A stretch of DNA of 64,000 nt from Dendrolimus kikuchii (Eukaryota > Arthropoda > Insecta > Lepidoptera > Lasiocampidae): positions 5,805,501-5,869,500 of the forward strand of contig CM034411.1 in NCBI GenBank assembly GCA_019925095.2, written 5' to 3'. A model generated the notes under the pieces. The model was not told the DNA's origin and did not search any database. It was given only the letters and a program-made list of their open reading frames with translations. A program made the translations under genes and the position numbers. This document shows, piece by piece, positions 52,841 through 63,579 of this stretch. The first letter of the stretch is position 1, and every line of letters begins with the position of its first letter.

Positions 52841-53039
52841 TCCATTACAACTTCTACCTACTTATAACGTGAGAAGTACGATACGGTACGCTTCTACAAA
52901 TTCTATGAGGCTGTAAGTTTATAAAATTGTCTCTGTTAATTTCACTATCCGGTCCCCTATTGCCAAACTGCTACGCCATATAATGATTGCACGTGAGCGC
53001 TCTCAACAGGTTGCAGCTATATGCTATGCCTGTCAAAGG

Positions 53040-53245
53040 TTTTTAATGTAGTAGGCCACGCAGTATTGGGAATTTCGGCCACTTTTCAGCAGCCGTAATC
53101 ACGGAAAAGATGTCAAGTGTCAGTGAGTAAATTGTTTAAGTTTTTATTAAGTCTACCGCCAACTTGTTCATTTTAATTATTAAATTATAATTTTTGTTTG
53201 TGGTTATTATTTACTCTATGGGAGCCTAATCTAATTTAATTTGAA
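53040..53245 (-). mobile_element. Fragment of the MITE at 62898
   Basis: GATGTCAAGTGTCAGTGAGT...CAACTTGTTCATTTTAATTA...ATGGGAGCCTAATCTAATTT is the reverse complement of the interior of 62898-63203. Terminal repeats not seen here. Confidence 0.6.
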
Positions 53246-53478
53246 TCAAATTTGAAATACTAGTTGAAAGGTATTCAAGTGCATTGTTAACGGACTTGAT
53301 GCATTATAGTATCCAAGTGGTTTTGAGCAATGGAGGTAAAACAATCTTGTTTGTGTTTGTTGTACTACCAAAATTATTCTTTGATTCTCTTTTGTTGTCT
53401 AGTGTTATATATTAATGTACTCATAATGAAGGTAGTTTTATATTATATAACAAAAGTCAATCTTGATCAAATTTGTGT

Positions 53479-53484
53479 TTTATT
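53479..53484 (-). terminator. AATAAA poly(A) signal, candidate, of the Cys/Tyr-rich gene
   Basis: TTTATT on the plus strand gives AATAAA on the minus strand, ~155 bp after the stop codon of the gene. Position fits a short 3' UTR; AATAAA is common in AT-rich sequence. Confidence 0.4.
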
Positions 53485-53637
53485 CACAACATCTAGGATT
53501 GAGAGCTTAATTTTTTTTAATAAAAACAATATCCAATCACGTGAAATGCGTTTAGTTAGATAATATAATTTCTTTAAACCAAATTAATTATTAACTACAA
53601 CAATGAAACAATTCAAGCCACAGTACATACAAAAATT

Positions 53638-56589
53638 TTAGAGGTTGATATATCCACCGCATTTTTTACAAAAACAATTTGTCCCATATCCTTGAGAACC
53701 GTAACTGTACCGTGTATCCCCGTCAAAGCATTTATACCCGTACATTGTTCTAGAATCATCTATAGAATTAAAAGAGTCGGGATAAACTCCCATCTTATCT
53801 TTCGCTTCTGTCAAAATCCCCAATAGCGGAGAACATTCGTAATTTAAAATTCCTTTTTGCTGTTGGTAATACTGGTCGTAGTATTTTGAATAGTCAAATT
53901 TGGAATCGGAACAATAGTTAGGGACGGTACACACTCTCGGAACTTCGTAATAGTTGGGTTGTTTACACACTTTAGGTACATCACAATGAGTTATATCGCA
54001 AATTTTGGGTACATCATAAGGCACGTCGCACATTCTCGTTTCGTAACAATTCGGATAATTTCCATACACGTTGTAGTTATATTTTGATGGGTCGCAACAA
54101 TTTGGTACTTTTGTGACACATGTACAATCAGAATCGCAGGTTTTTATCTGATTGTGAAGTAAGGGAGTGTCGCAGGCAGGCTTCTGTGTCGTGCATAAGA
54201 AAATGGGTCCATCGTAATTCTGAATTTGCACTGTAGGCGTTTTATCCACACATGCTTGAAGCAGTGTTACCTGCAACAAAAAGGTGTATATATATTATTA
54301 TAGAGATAGGCGAATCATATGCTTGACGGCTTCTGTAGTTGAGCGGGCTAAGCCTTTGCCGGTCTACCTCACTGCAACGCAGAGGCTCCGGGTTCGATTC
54401 CTGGTATAGTAAATTTCGGAAACGTATTTTCTCCGTTATTTACTATGGTCTGGGTGTCTGGGATCGGTCCCAGAGTAGTCCGTTGTATATTACCCATAAC
54501 ACAAGCGTAACTTGCTTAATTTGGGGATATACAATATGTGTGTTTGTCTGCCGATTATTATTATTATAACTACTGTATGTCTTTTAAGACCACGGGCCAT
54601 AAAAATGGCCCGGACTTTTGGGGGGCTTGCGTGGGGCCATGGAAAGGCCAACACGTAGAGGCCCTTTGACAAATTTAATGTAAATGTGGCGTGACACTGA
54701 CCGACGATTATCCCTGTCTACACCATATAGTAATGCACCCAAGGACAAGCCCCGGCCAGTGTAGGACTATTGTGGGAAATAAGAACAAAAGTACCGGGCT
54801 ATTGGGGTGAACTGCTAGTGGTACTAGGGGTCTGGGAATATGGGAACTATGGCGTTTGCCCGTCACAATATTCGGGGAACATGGAAAAATGGGTAGCCGG
54901 TTACTCGCGACTCCCTGCATGGACCCCAAAAAATGCCATAGAAGACATGGGTGTGAGTGGCTAAGGGGTGTCGAAAGGTGGGCTGTAGGTTCACCGAAGC
55001 TACTTCCGACGTTAGGCCATTTATCACTTCCACCCCTGGAGCTTGAGTCTTAGCTCTAGCGATCTCCACTCCGTGCCGGCCAGCTAAGGCAAGCACGGAG
55101 GCGGGGGCCTTGCCTTGGCCCCCGGAGTCAGGTACGAGGTGTCGCTACTCACCTAAGGCTTCGCCACAAAGCCCCCCTGCGGGTTTATTATTATTATTAT
55201 TATTATATGCACGTTTTATAACAAACAAGAAACTGCTATACAAGTGGAATTAGAGAAGGAAAAAGCAATAGTGAAACAAGGAGTTAGACAAGATTGCCCC
55301 CTGGTGGGTGTGGTGTTGGAGAGACGTAAGGAGAGAATAAATTGGAAAGAAAAGAAGACCAATGAAGAAATACTGGATATGGTAAAGGAGAAATACACAA
55401 TTTTAAAAGACTCTGGAGGAAAGAACGGGGAAGATGTTTGGCCATTTGCTACGACAGGACACCGTTTTGTGCATTTTAATCGAAGGCAAAGTGGAAGCAA
55501 GGAGAAGGAAGTGAAGACCAAGGCAAACATTCATAGATCAAATAAAAAAAAAAGTGGGTGTCGTGTCTTCAATAAAAGTAAAACAACTGGCTCATAATAG
55601 AGAAGATTGGAGGAGGCTCCACCGACAAGAGCATAGTTCTTAAATGATAGATAGATAGATTCTACCAATAGGGCGTCAAGACTATAAGTAGAATACTGAG
55701 CCTAGATCACTGTCTTGTCACCGATATAATATATGAAATGTGACGTCACGAAATTTAGAATCCCTCCCACCCCTTGTCACACTTTGTTTCACTTCTACTG
55801 CGTGTGAACTACATACACGCAATTTTTTTTATATAGTACAGGTTCACGTTTGATGGCTATGTCACCTGATGATAAGTGAAGATGCACGATGTGAAGAGCA
55901 CGCTCACTTAGTAGATACCTACTCATTCGCGACTTGAAGATTACTGGTTTATATGAATCACGGAACACTGATTAATATTTTTTTTATTTAAATTGTAATA
56001 TGATTAAGTTGTGGGATGTCTAAAATATTATATTTTTATAGGTAAATGGACGTTACATCCGTCACCCTGGTCCCAATAAGATCGTGTAGTTTCACACATC
56101 GCTAATTTCCATATACAGGTTTTTAAAGATTTATAACAATATATTCATTTGGACAGAATATATTTACCCTCCAACGTAAGTTAAAACGAATAAAAATATT
56201 TTTAATGAAAAGAAAATTTATAATAAATAATAATTGCAACAGCCCATAAATGTCCCACTGCTGGGCTTGGATCTTCAATTATAGAGGAACGGACAGTATA
56301 CCCGCCACGCTTGTCCAAGGTGGCTTGGCAGGTTTGACATCGTTTATCTCGATGTTCAGGTTGCATCACGATGTTTACCTTCACCGTTGTAAGCACGTGG
56401 TAATAGTAACAATATACACATTAGATCAGAAAACAGCTTAAGTAGTGCATACGTTCTGGCTAGGATCGAACCCACGCCCTTTGAGTTCGGGACACGTGCG
56501 TTAGCCATTACGCTACCACGACAAAATAAAATTTAGAAACAAATAATAAAACTTACATTTATCATAAGTACACAGATAATTACTTTCAT
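53638..56589 (-). CDS. Secreted Cys/Tyr-rich protein, two exons, unknown function
   Basis: Exon 1 is 56589-56557 (MKVIICVLMIN, 11 codons), followed by a GTAAGT donor at 56556-56551. Exon 2 is 54270-53638, preceded by TTTTTGTTGCAG; both junctions are phase 0. The joined protein has 221 residues. Residues ~2-17 (through VTLLQA) are hydrophobic after a Lys, a clear signal peptide that exists only with the intron removed; exon 2 alone has no ATG at its start. The mature part has 20 Cys and 23 Tyr. A central repetitive region (YDVPKIC, HCDVPKVC, YEVPRVC, TVPNYC) is followed by a Tyr/Gln stretch and a final CFCKKCGG. Such composition suggests a disulfide-crosslinked extracellular structural or matrix protein (eggshell, silk or cuticle-like). 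That is inference; I recognise no family. The 2.3-kb intron holds only repeats. Confidence 0.72.
54326..54568 (+). repeat. tRNA-derived SINE (family S1), intact head
   Basis: A box TAGTTGAGCGG (54336-54346) and B box GGTTCGATTCC (54391-54401) fit the Pol III consensus exactly; the body has GGTCTGGGTGTCTGGGATCG and ends in (TTA)n. It lies in the intron of the Cys/Tyr-rich gene, opposite to its transcription. Confidence 0.9.
54580..55184 (-). repeat. Family C repeat, full-length copy
   Basis: ~605 bp, both ends present (AAGACCACGGGCCATAAAAA ... CCCCCCTGCGGG on the plus strand), with a short deletion around ATAGAAGACATGGGTGTGAG. Inside the intron of the Cys/Tyr-rich gene. Confidence 0.88.
55185..55207. 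repeat. (TTA)n microsatellite
   Basis: Seven TTA/ATT units abutting the 5' end of the family C copy. Confidence 0.8.
55208..55662 (+). pseudogene. RTE-type LINE ORF2 fragment with internal deletion
   Basis: The frame reads KEKAIVKQGVRQDCPL, part of an RT domain (GVRQG.PLSP pattern), then jumps to the C-terminal region (VVLERRKERINWKEKKTNEE, LDMVKEKYTILK). It next loses frame into QLAHNREDWRRLHRQEHSS, ending with a GATA-repeat tail at 55647-55661. RT catalytic YADD is lost in the deletion. Confidence 0.75.
55663..56224. other. Intron sequence, unassigned
   Basis: Nothing coding or repetitive recognised. Confidence 0.4.
56225..56522 (-). repeat. tRNA-derived SINE (family S2), antisense
   Basis: Minus strand TAGCGTAATGG A box (near 56513) and GGGTTCGATCCTAG B box (near 56470), then the same body as 17925-18230 ending CAGCAGTGGGACATTTATGG. 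Inside the intron, same strand as the Cys/Tyr-rich gene. Confidence 0.85.
56557..56589 (-). CDS. Exon 1 (signal peptide) of the Cys/Tyr-rich gene
   Basis: ATG AAA GTA ATT ATC TGT ... ATA AAT then gtaagt. Too short for usual frame searches, but start, hydrophobic content, donor and phase all agree with exon 2. Confidence 0.7.
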
Positions 56590-56631
56590 GTTAAAAAACT
56601 ATATATTAAAAAAATAAAGTAATTCAAAATT

Positions 56632-56668
56632 CGAACTGGATTAAAACATTCCAAACACAATATATATT
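56632..56668 (-). promoter_or_regulatory. Candidate core promoter of the Cys/Tyr-rich gene
   Basis: Minus strand TATATATT (starting 56668) and an initiator-like CCAGTTCG lie 29 bp apart (first T to the A of CAGT), matching insect TATA-Inr spacing. This predicts a ~50-nt 5' leader before the ATG at 56589. Prediction only. Confidence 0.45.
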
Positions 56669-56689
56669 ACCAAAAATTATCAGTTACGG

Positions 56690-57100
56690 GAGACCTTACA
56701 CGTAATTGTTGCCAAAATTTTATCTTGAATTTGGCAATAAAGTCACGTAAGATACCTTTTTGGTGAAGCATTAAATAATCCTGACAATTATCACCGTGTA
56801 TTGCTCAATGATGTTTGTTTTGTAAAACCACAGGGATGGCTACCACACGTGGTTTAGAGTAAACCACCGTAACTACCTTGCAGTGGCGTGGTGTTCGTAT
56901 AACCCGATTCCCATCAGCCTACCTTTAAGAAATCGCATTTAAATCCATTCATTGTTTTAATATCTGAAGCAAAGACACTGCGACCAATAGGTCAAAATAC
57001 GCCATGAATTCATTGGCATTTACGCGTTTTCTTGAGGGTGATGTAGAGTGACTAGCAACTTGCCACAGTACCGGGTTTATTAAATTATTACTGTAGTGAA
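56690..57100. other. Upstream region of the Cys/Tyr-rich gene
   Basis: 5' flank of the gene; no gene or repeat recognised. Regulatory sites may be here but none can be named. Confidence 0.4.
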
Positions 57101-57288
57101 ACACTTACAAGCCAATAGATGGCGCTGTGCAATAATTGAGGTCGCAAACGTTTCCCGATACGTACAAAGAATATATACAAATTTCCAACAATAGTAGGTG
57201 GACCTCGGCCTACTAGGAACAGCAAAGGCCTCGCTGGAAGATCTTCCTTTGATATGGAGACGCGTTCCATCTCGCTCCTCCACCCTGG
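57101..57288 (-). repeat. Family Q repeat, antisense
   Basis: CACTTACAAGCCAATAGATG...GGAAGATCTTCCTTTGATAT...CGCTCCTCCACCCT. Confidence 0.72.
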
Positions 57289-57419
57289 TTGGGACATTTC
57301 CAGATTACTATCACTTACTCTCTTACGCTTTCACACACTTATCGGATGCAATAGCAACGCATAGGCTACAAGTTTCTGGCTTGCACTCATCATAATTTCA
57401 CCCCTCGCTACTGTTACCT

Positions 57420-57795
57420 ACCTTGAGTTGTGTTCTGGCATTAGTGTCTTATAGAGCACATTGATAGCACCTTTGAGTAGTAGAAAACTTACAAGCCAAT
57501 AGATGGCGCTATGCAATAATTGAGATCACAAAAGATTTCCGACACGTACAAAGAATATATACAAATTTCCAACAATAATAGTTAGGCCCTGGCCTGCAAG
57601 GCATAATAGATCTATAATATAGCCTCGCTGGAAGATCTTCATTTGAGACGGAGGAGCATAACGCAGCATTGCAGCTAGCTCCTCCAACCATTAGGGTCAT
57701 CCCCAAAGTGTTACAAATGTCCATAGGAGATGGTAACCGCTTTCCATCGGGTGAGCCGTCTTCCTGTCTGCTGAACTCATGTGGTAAACAAAAAC
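57420..57795 (+). repeat. Family P copy split by family Q
   Basis: Left part 57420-57480 (CCTTGAGTTGTGTTCTGGCA ... GATAGCACCTTTG) and right part 57700-57795 (CAAAGTGTTACAAATGTCCA ... CTGCTGAACTCATG) are consecutive in the family P consensus. Sequence in between is family Q, so Q inserted into P. Confidence 0.75.
57488..57690 (-). repeat. Family Q repeat, inserted in a family P copy
   Basis: ACTTACAAGCCAATAGATGG ... GGAAGATCTTCATTTGAGAC ... TAGCTCCTCCAACC. Confidence 0.75.
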
Positions 57796-57839
57796 AATAT
57801 ATTGATGACATCTGTGTCAGCTCGTTTCATTGTTATCAG

Positions 57840-58045
57840 ATAGTTGCTGTCCACAGCTAGACGTAGACTTCCTCAAGTTTGCGTCACATATCCCGGTCCT
57901 CCGCTATTCTCATCCATCCATCCACCAGCGACCTTAGGTAAGTTGTCGGTACACCGGGTTGGAGAGAGTCCTACACTGCATCTATTGAAACTTAACCTCC
58001 TCGCTATGCCTCGCCTTTTCCATCGGTCCTGGGACACACGTGACT
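57840..58045 (-). pseudogene. RTE-type LINE 3' coding relic
   Basis: ACCTTAGGTAAGTTGTCGGT followed by ACACCGGGTTGGAGAGAGTC aligns in antisense with 7205-7262 (GGACACCCTCCGGCCCGATG ... CGACGACCTGCGCAAGGT). Confidence 0.6.
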
Positions 58046-58660
58046 AGTCCATTAATACTTTTAGAGGGGAATTTATACAATAAAATACATAGAACGTGGT
58101 GAACTGATTAACTCGAATTCCGAACGAAGAATGCCGATCTAAATTAATAGATAGAGCACCCGATAGAGCTACTATGACATCTGCATTAGACCAAAGGCGA
58201 AGTGAAAATGATCTTTCGTCACGACGCTCGCTCGCTTTTATATCCGATTAGTAAACACAACTACCCGCAAATATTACAATAGTACAATAATAGATGGCAC
58301 TACATTTACCTGCTTTGTTCTCATACGGATATTCTCATTTCGAATTTAATCCATAAGAGAAACTTAACATATATCACTGCATAGCCTACTAAGCGACTTT
58401 AAATTTTTGGACCAATCCTGCTATTAGTGTCCACCTCATAGGCCATTCCCGACAGGAGGAATTCCTCGATGACCGTCTTCAAGCATCGTGGAAGCTCAAT
58501 TGCTACCCTTTATTCTTATAAGAAAACAAGGTAACAAAATAAATTTGCGATTAAACAAACAAGTGAACTAGACCTTAAACATGTGTCGTTTCGAGTAAAA
58601 AGTGTGTTATCTTGACATTTTTATCATCTACACATGTGGAGCAGTGGGCCAGCACGCGAC
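58046..58660. other. Intergenic sequence
   Basis: No gene or repeat recognised. Confidence 0.4.
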
Positions 58661-58662
58661 AC

Positions 58663-58854
58663 GGTATATAACCAATAGCTTAGTATGGATGCGCCTGTTT
58701 AGTCCAAGTACAAGTGAAAATTTCGTAATAAGAGATCAATAAAATGAGTAATGACTTCAATAATAGATCAAGTAACGTTATTCTGCTTCTTATTTCATTT
58801 ACATGGGTTCAGCATAAGAGGTTTTTCGTTACTAATTATTTTATTCACGGATAA
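58663..58854 (+). other. Weak first-exon candidate with TATA box
   Basis: TATATAA at 58663-58669 sits ~36 bp before TTTAGTCC. An ATG at 58744 then opens a 36-codon frame (MSNDFNNRSS, followed by the hydrophobic NVILLLISFTWV) that stops at 58852. It could be a first exon or a chance ORF. No donor site or downstream exon identified. Confidence 0.2.
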
Positions 58855-59611
58855 ATCATCTGTCACTTCACGAATCCTGATGTCATAATTTACACAGAAA
58901 ATTGATCACTTTTTAGGCTTATAACAAGTATTTTTGATAGTAGAGGTTATGTAGGTGGCTTTATATCCTGGAAATATGTAGAGTTTTCAAGAGGTTCGCA
59001 TCTGATACTTACATGAGAGAGGTCGCGTGTTAAGCCCTAGTAAATTATAAGAGTGTTAAGCGTTTATTGCTTACCAAAGTCAATAATAATTACACAAATG
59101 TATAATTTTAGAACTTGGGATATTCATAGTTAATTTCAGAGATAGATTTGATTACAGTTAATGAGAAGAACTAAAAAAGTAATATTTTAACTAATTTATG
59201 AATTCTATACACACGCACCTGAACTGCAAGATTAGATAAAAATATCCTTTAAATTTAGTTACCTAGAAAAGTGGCGATAAAGCCGTCTATTGTTTTATAC
59301 AAATATATAATAGCTAGTATATATACTTATGTTTATTTTAATCGTCAGTAAAGTGTAATCTATCTTTACACAACAAACACACATGTCTTTATATCATATC
59401 CACAACATTCTTTCGTTGTAATAAGTCCCGTTACATAGCAGTAGGTTAGTATCCGCCGAGCACATCCCTGTGATGCTGCACACATAGGGCTGTGCGAGCA
59501 CTTGTTGCTTTTCACTAAAAGTTTGAGCAGATTTTGGTTATAGTAATTATTTGATTTGGTGCCAACGCCTCCCTCATTTTCAAAACCGCATTGCGCGACA
59601 TCAACGGGTTG
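58855..59611. other. AT-rich intergenic sequence
   Basis: No gene or repeat recognised. Confidence 0.4.
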
Positions 59612-59892
59612 CTTTTTTCTTATGCCTGAGTTCAGCAGACAGGCAGACGGCCCACTTGATGAAAAGCGGTTACCATTGCCTATGGACATTTACAACACCA
59701 GAGGTGCTACAAATGCTGCTCTCTTAAGGGAGATTGGAGCCTGGCCACTATTGTCGAAATACAACTCAAGGTTGTTATGGCGTCGTACTCTAGACCAGGG
59801 ATAGTAGCCATCCAGACGGGCAAGTATCCTACCATCTAGCTGTGGGTTGTTTTGTCGCCTCTTAAGACAGCCCGCCCGGCCACAGGAAATTG
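59612..59892 (-). repeat. Family P polyA retroposon copy
   Basis: Antisense; T run near 59612, ends CACAGGAAATTG. Confidence 0.84.
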
Positions 59893-60855
59893 TTTTTTCT
59901 GCTACAGGCAATAAAAAACGTCTATGCATAGACGGCATAGTGACTATGTGTCAATATACTATGTCAAGACAGCATTTTTGGGCCTTCTACCTGGACCTAA
60001 CGGAGAAGGTATCTGTAGAAGTTTGTCCCCTACAAAACTAGCAGGTTTTCATAAGAAAATTAAAACAATATTTTAAAATCATAAAAAAAGTCATAACATT
60101 TTTTTATCAATTAAACTTTATTAATAGTTTTTTTTTTTTACTGACTAAACGAATTAAATTGACTTTTGCTTAAGTTTTATTGTTTTTCAAGTTACTTCAG
60201 TTTTATTTAAGGTTTAAGACATTTATTTCTCAAAAGAATTTACAATTCACTTAGAGAAATAACTAGTTACATTTAATTTACATTTACCCCTATTAGCGCA
60301 TCTGTCCATTTTTTATTGTAATATTTAATTAATCTTTGTATTCGAATGAATTTAGTTTATTATTTAAAATATGTGGGCGTAGTCGTGAGACAAAAGTCGG
60401 AGCAATGCAAGTTGTTTATCAAGTATAGTTAAGTGTTTTGTCAGTCAGTCTGTCTGTTAGTTACTAAGTAGCTTTACAATAACAAATGGTGCAGTGCAAA
60501 CAGATGGATAGATTTATATTAGGTTGGATAAATAACTTCAAAATTAAAATCAAATTAATTTAGTCAATTAATTCTATAGAATATAACTGAGATAGCCCTA
60601 ATTGGTATCCGGGTGTATAGTGGGTAAGCGGATTATGTCATGTGCACTCAGAGCGAGTCACAGACGCCTGCCTGGGAATCGTACCCGCGGCCACTTAGCA
60701 ACATACAATGTTTGCTGCTCTAAGCCGTAGGGTGCCTCACACTTATAACTTTATTAGGATATATTTTGTAAACATGACTACTAATACTGGATTTACATAC
60801 AAGCCCGTGCCACGCCACGACGCCAAAATTTTAAAGTCGAAAAATATAATTGTAT
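59893..60855. other. AT-rich intergenic sequence
   Basis: No gene. 60650-60740 contains GGGTACGATTCCC on the minus strand, one mismatch from a Pol III B box, without an A box. Confidence 0.4.
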
Positions 60856-61010
60856 AATTCAAATTCAAAAATTATTTACAATTACTTTAGTTATGAATGT
60901 ATAAAAAAGATGAACTGCCGGATATGTCAATTGCATATGGGTTCCGTTTCTTGTAAAATGTCTACCTTAAAAAGAGCGACATTTCAAACGAAGCATAAGG
61001 CAACAGCTAG
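60856..61010 (-). mobile_element. LINE 3' tail relic
   Basis: AATTCAAATTCAAAAATTAT is the antisense of the TTGAATTTG-type tail of CR1/L2-like LINEs. The body is decayed. Confidence 0.4.
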
Positions 61011-61102
61011 CCTAAATCCGCCACTGATGACTACTGAAAACTAGCCAAAACTTGTCATTTAAACGTGAGATATCAAATAATACCTACTTACTCAAATCTG
61101 CT

Positions 61103-61272
61103 GGGAAGGAATGGAGAAAGAATACTAATTACTGGTGCCGGGTGGCCTGTCGTAAAAGATGATAAAACAACCCTCAGCCAGATGATACAGTAATTACTAT
61201 GGATAGCTACCACTAGTCTTATAGTATACTGACATAACAACATTGTGTTTTGGCATTAGTGACCAGGTTCCA
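61103..61272 (+). repeat. Family P 5' half, diverged
   Basis: GGAAGGAATGGAGAAAGAAT ... GGGTGGCCTGTCGTAAAAGA ... GCATTAGTGACCAGGTTCCAG, then stops. The sequence after it is unrelated. Confidence 0.72.
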
Positions 61273-61784
61273 GGCACGTGGGGCTGCCGATGACCAGCTG
61301 CGCACTATCATTAAGGAAGGAGTTGAGAAACAACGATCATCAGGCAACTCACTAACCAGCGTCCCTCCGCGTCTTTGTTAGGTGCCACGGGATGTGACTT
61401 AAGCAGTTCGATGCGATACTCCGACGCAACGTCAAGCGTCAAATTGGGGTGCCTCCGGGCCCAGACGACCCCCATTTGAGCACTTGTTATAATTAGTACA
61501 TCAGAAGATAATTCCTCCTGCAGGTACATCTGCGCAGTAGTCCAATTATAATAGACAACCACATAGCATGCAATACTCCGCCTTTTAAGCTTGCGAATAA
61601 AATTAAATATAGATTATTTACAAGTCAAAAACCAATCTGCCTTATCTGTGCAAACGAAAACTGCCGGTTGGATGTATAATTTGTGTAATACTTCCTGTAC
61701 AAAGTTTTCAAATGTCGTCGATGCATCTTTTGTTTGAGCGTCACGCAACTGTCGATTAATTATCCACCCAAACTATTAATTATA
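61273..61784. other. Unassigned, one 83-codon minus frame
   Basis: Minus frame 61562-61311 (MVVYYNWTTAQMYLQEELSS ... MGVVWARRHPNLTLDVASEY) has protein-like composition but no motif I recognise. GC-rich compared with its flanks, so probably a transposon fragment. Confidence 0.3.
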
Positions 61785-62197
61785 CTAGGATATGCCCGCG
61801 ACTTTGTCCAAACTTAACTTGAAATTCTCGCGGAATTCCTAGGACATAAAGTACCGCAGCATTTAAAATAGAATGTAAGCTGTCGTTTTAGTGAAAACTG
61901 TGTCGGAATAAGCTAACTTTTATGCACCCGAACAACTACAAATCGCTTCCGGGAAAATTCCCGCGGGATTCCCAGGATAAAAAGTAGCGCAGATTTTAAG
62001 TCTAAGAATTTGCTGTCGATCAGCGAAAACCGTATCGAAATTAATTCAGCAGTTTTTACGTGAATCCCAACGAGACAAGAAATCTAAAAAAAATTGCATC
62101 GTGTTCTCCGTTATTTATATAGTGTATTTTAGTTGCTTTTTTTTAAATAGCTTCTATGTAAAGACATGACATTTTCAGAATTTTATAATATTATAGA
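61785..62197 (-). mobile_element. Non-autonomous Helitron, complete
   Basis: Minus strand TCTATAATATTATAAAATTC to CGCGGGCATATCCTAG, flanks A and T. 413 bp, same family as 48092-48535. Confidence 0.85.
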
Positions 62198-62414
62198 TAT
62201 ACTCCGATCTATGCAAATTGAACTTCGCGGTTATCGCTCGCACGTATTGCGTAAATTCCAGATATTATACTGTATAATTAACATCTTAAGAAAGTTTTAT
62301 TGAAACTATTTTTGTTACTAAATATGCCAGTGAAACTTCATTCGCGTTGCTATGATGACGTTTGTTATTGAATTTCACCGGTGGCACCAAGAAAATGCAA
62401 CCGCAGCTCCACCT

Positions 62415-62565
62415 TGCTTTGCTATTTAGTTATTTGCTTGTTTGCTTATATGATTACTTATTTGCTTGTTTGCTTACTACTTACTTAACTTATTTATATT
62501 TTAACAACAAGCTTACTTACTTACTAAATTATTTATTTATTAATATATTTATAATTCATAATATA
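62415..62565. repeat. Cryptic tetranucleotide repeat tract
   Basis: TTGC/CTTA/TTTA units interspersed (TTATTTGCTTGTTTGCTTA...CTTACTTACTTAC). Low complexity. Confidence 0.7.
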
Positions 62566-62897
62566 TAATATCTTAGTGACGGTTTATCTTCATATCTACA
62601 TTGAGGATGGTCACCATATCGTAAAGAGGTCTACCCATCGGTAGACGCTTAACTACTCCGTGAACTGGAATAGTAAGGCATGATGCAGGAATCAATTATC
62701 ACACTCTGGAACTTGTACGATTACTCCCAATCATGTTTTCATAGGGTTCCTTGTCAAAATTGCAATAAGTGACATATTCAAAAAATCCAGGAAATGTATA
62801 GGGAAGGAATCCCCCTATGAAGGTTTTCGTAGAAGTGACAAAGATCCTGTTTTTGTTGTTTGGCTACACTATACAGAATAAAAAAAGCATTTAATCG
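62566..62897. other. Intergenic sequence
   Basis: No gene or repeat recognised. Confidence 0.4.
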
Positions 62898-63203
62898 TAA
62901 TAAAACTACGTTTTAACTGTTTTAAGCGCGGTAATGTATGTGATTTTTGTTATTCCGATTTTCGAAGCGGTGGTAAATTAGATTAGGCTCCCATAGAACA
63001 AATAATAACCATAGACAAAATTAAAACTAAATAATTAAAATGAGCAAGTTGGTTTAACAATACTCATTGGCACTTGACATCTTTGTCTTCCGTGATCATG
63101 GCTACTGAAATAATAAAAATATGAATGATGATAATCATGAAATCTGAATAATAAAAACCAAATAAATTACTCTGCTTAAAACGGTTAAAACGTAGTTTTA
63201 TTA
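62898..63203. mobile_element. 306-bp MITE with ~30-bp TIRs
   Basis: Left TAATAAAACTACGTTTTAAC then TGTTTTAAGC; right, read inward, is TAATAAAACTACGTTTTAAC then CGTTTTAAGC. TA on each side would fit a Tc1/mariner-type target. The interior is shared with 53040-53245. Non-coding. Confidence 0.8.
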
Positions 63204-63579
63204 TGTATACTCGTCGCGAAAACTTAAGAAACTAGCACCTAGTCGATTTGCGACAGCTCGCTGAACGAATGTCTACATACTGGAAGAGCTCAGAATTGGA
63301 GATCACCAAAAGATATCAGCGGTATACAGACAACGGATACTGAATAACTTTGGCCGCATAGCCCTCAAGAACCCAGATAACATAGAGAGACTTGTGGTCA
63401 CTGGGAAAGTTGAAGACAAGAGACTTTCTTTCTTTCTTTATTCTTTTCCATTACACATAGTGTTTATTATTTAATGTAGTAAAGTTGTAGTATCGCCATC
63501 TCTTGTTCAAACCACAATACACATTATTGATACATACATATTTCTTCTCTTTTTGTATAATATTATCTATATATATGCT
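63204..63579. other. Intergenic with (TTTC)n
   Basis: No gene. The stretch 63265-63425 ends in GAAGACAAGAGACTTTCTTTCTTTC and may be a LINE 3' end. Confidence 0.4.
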
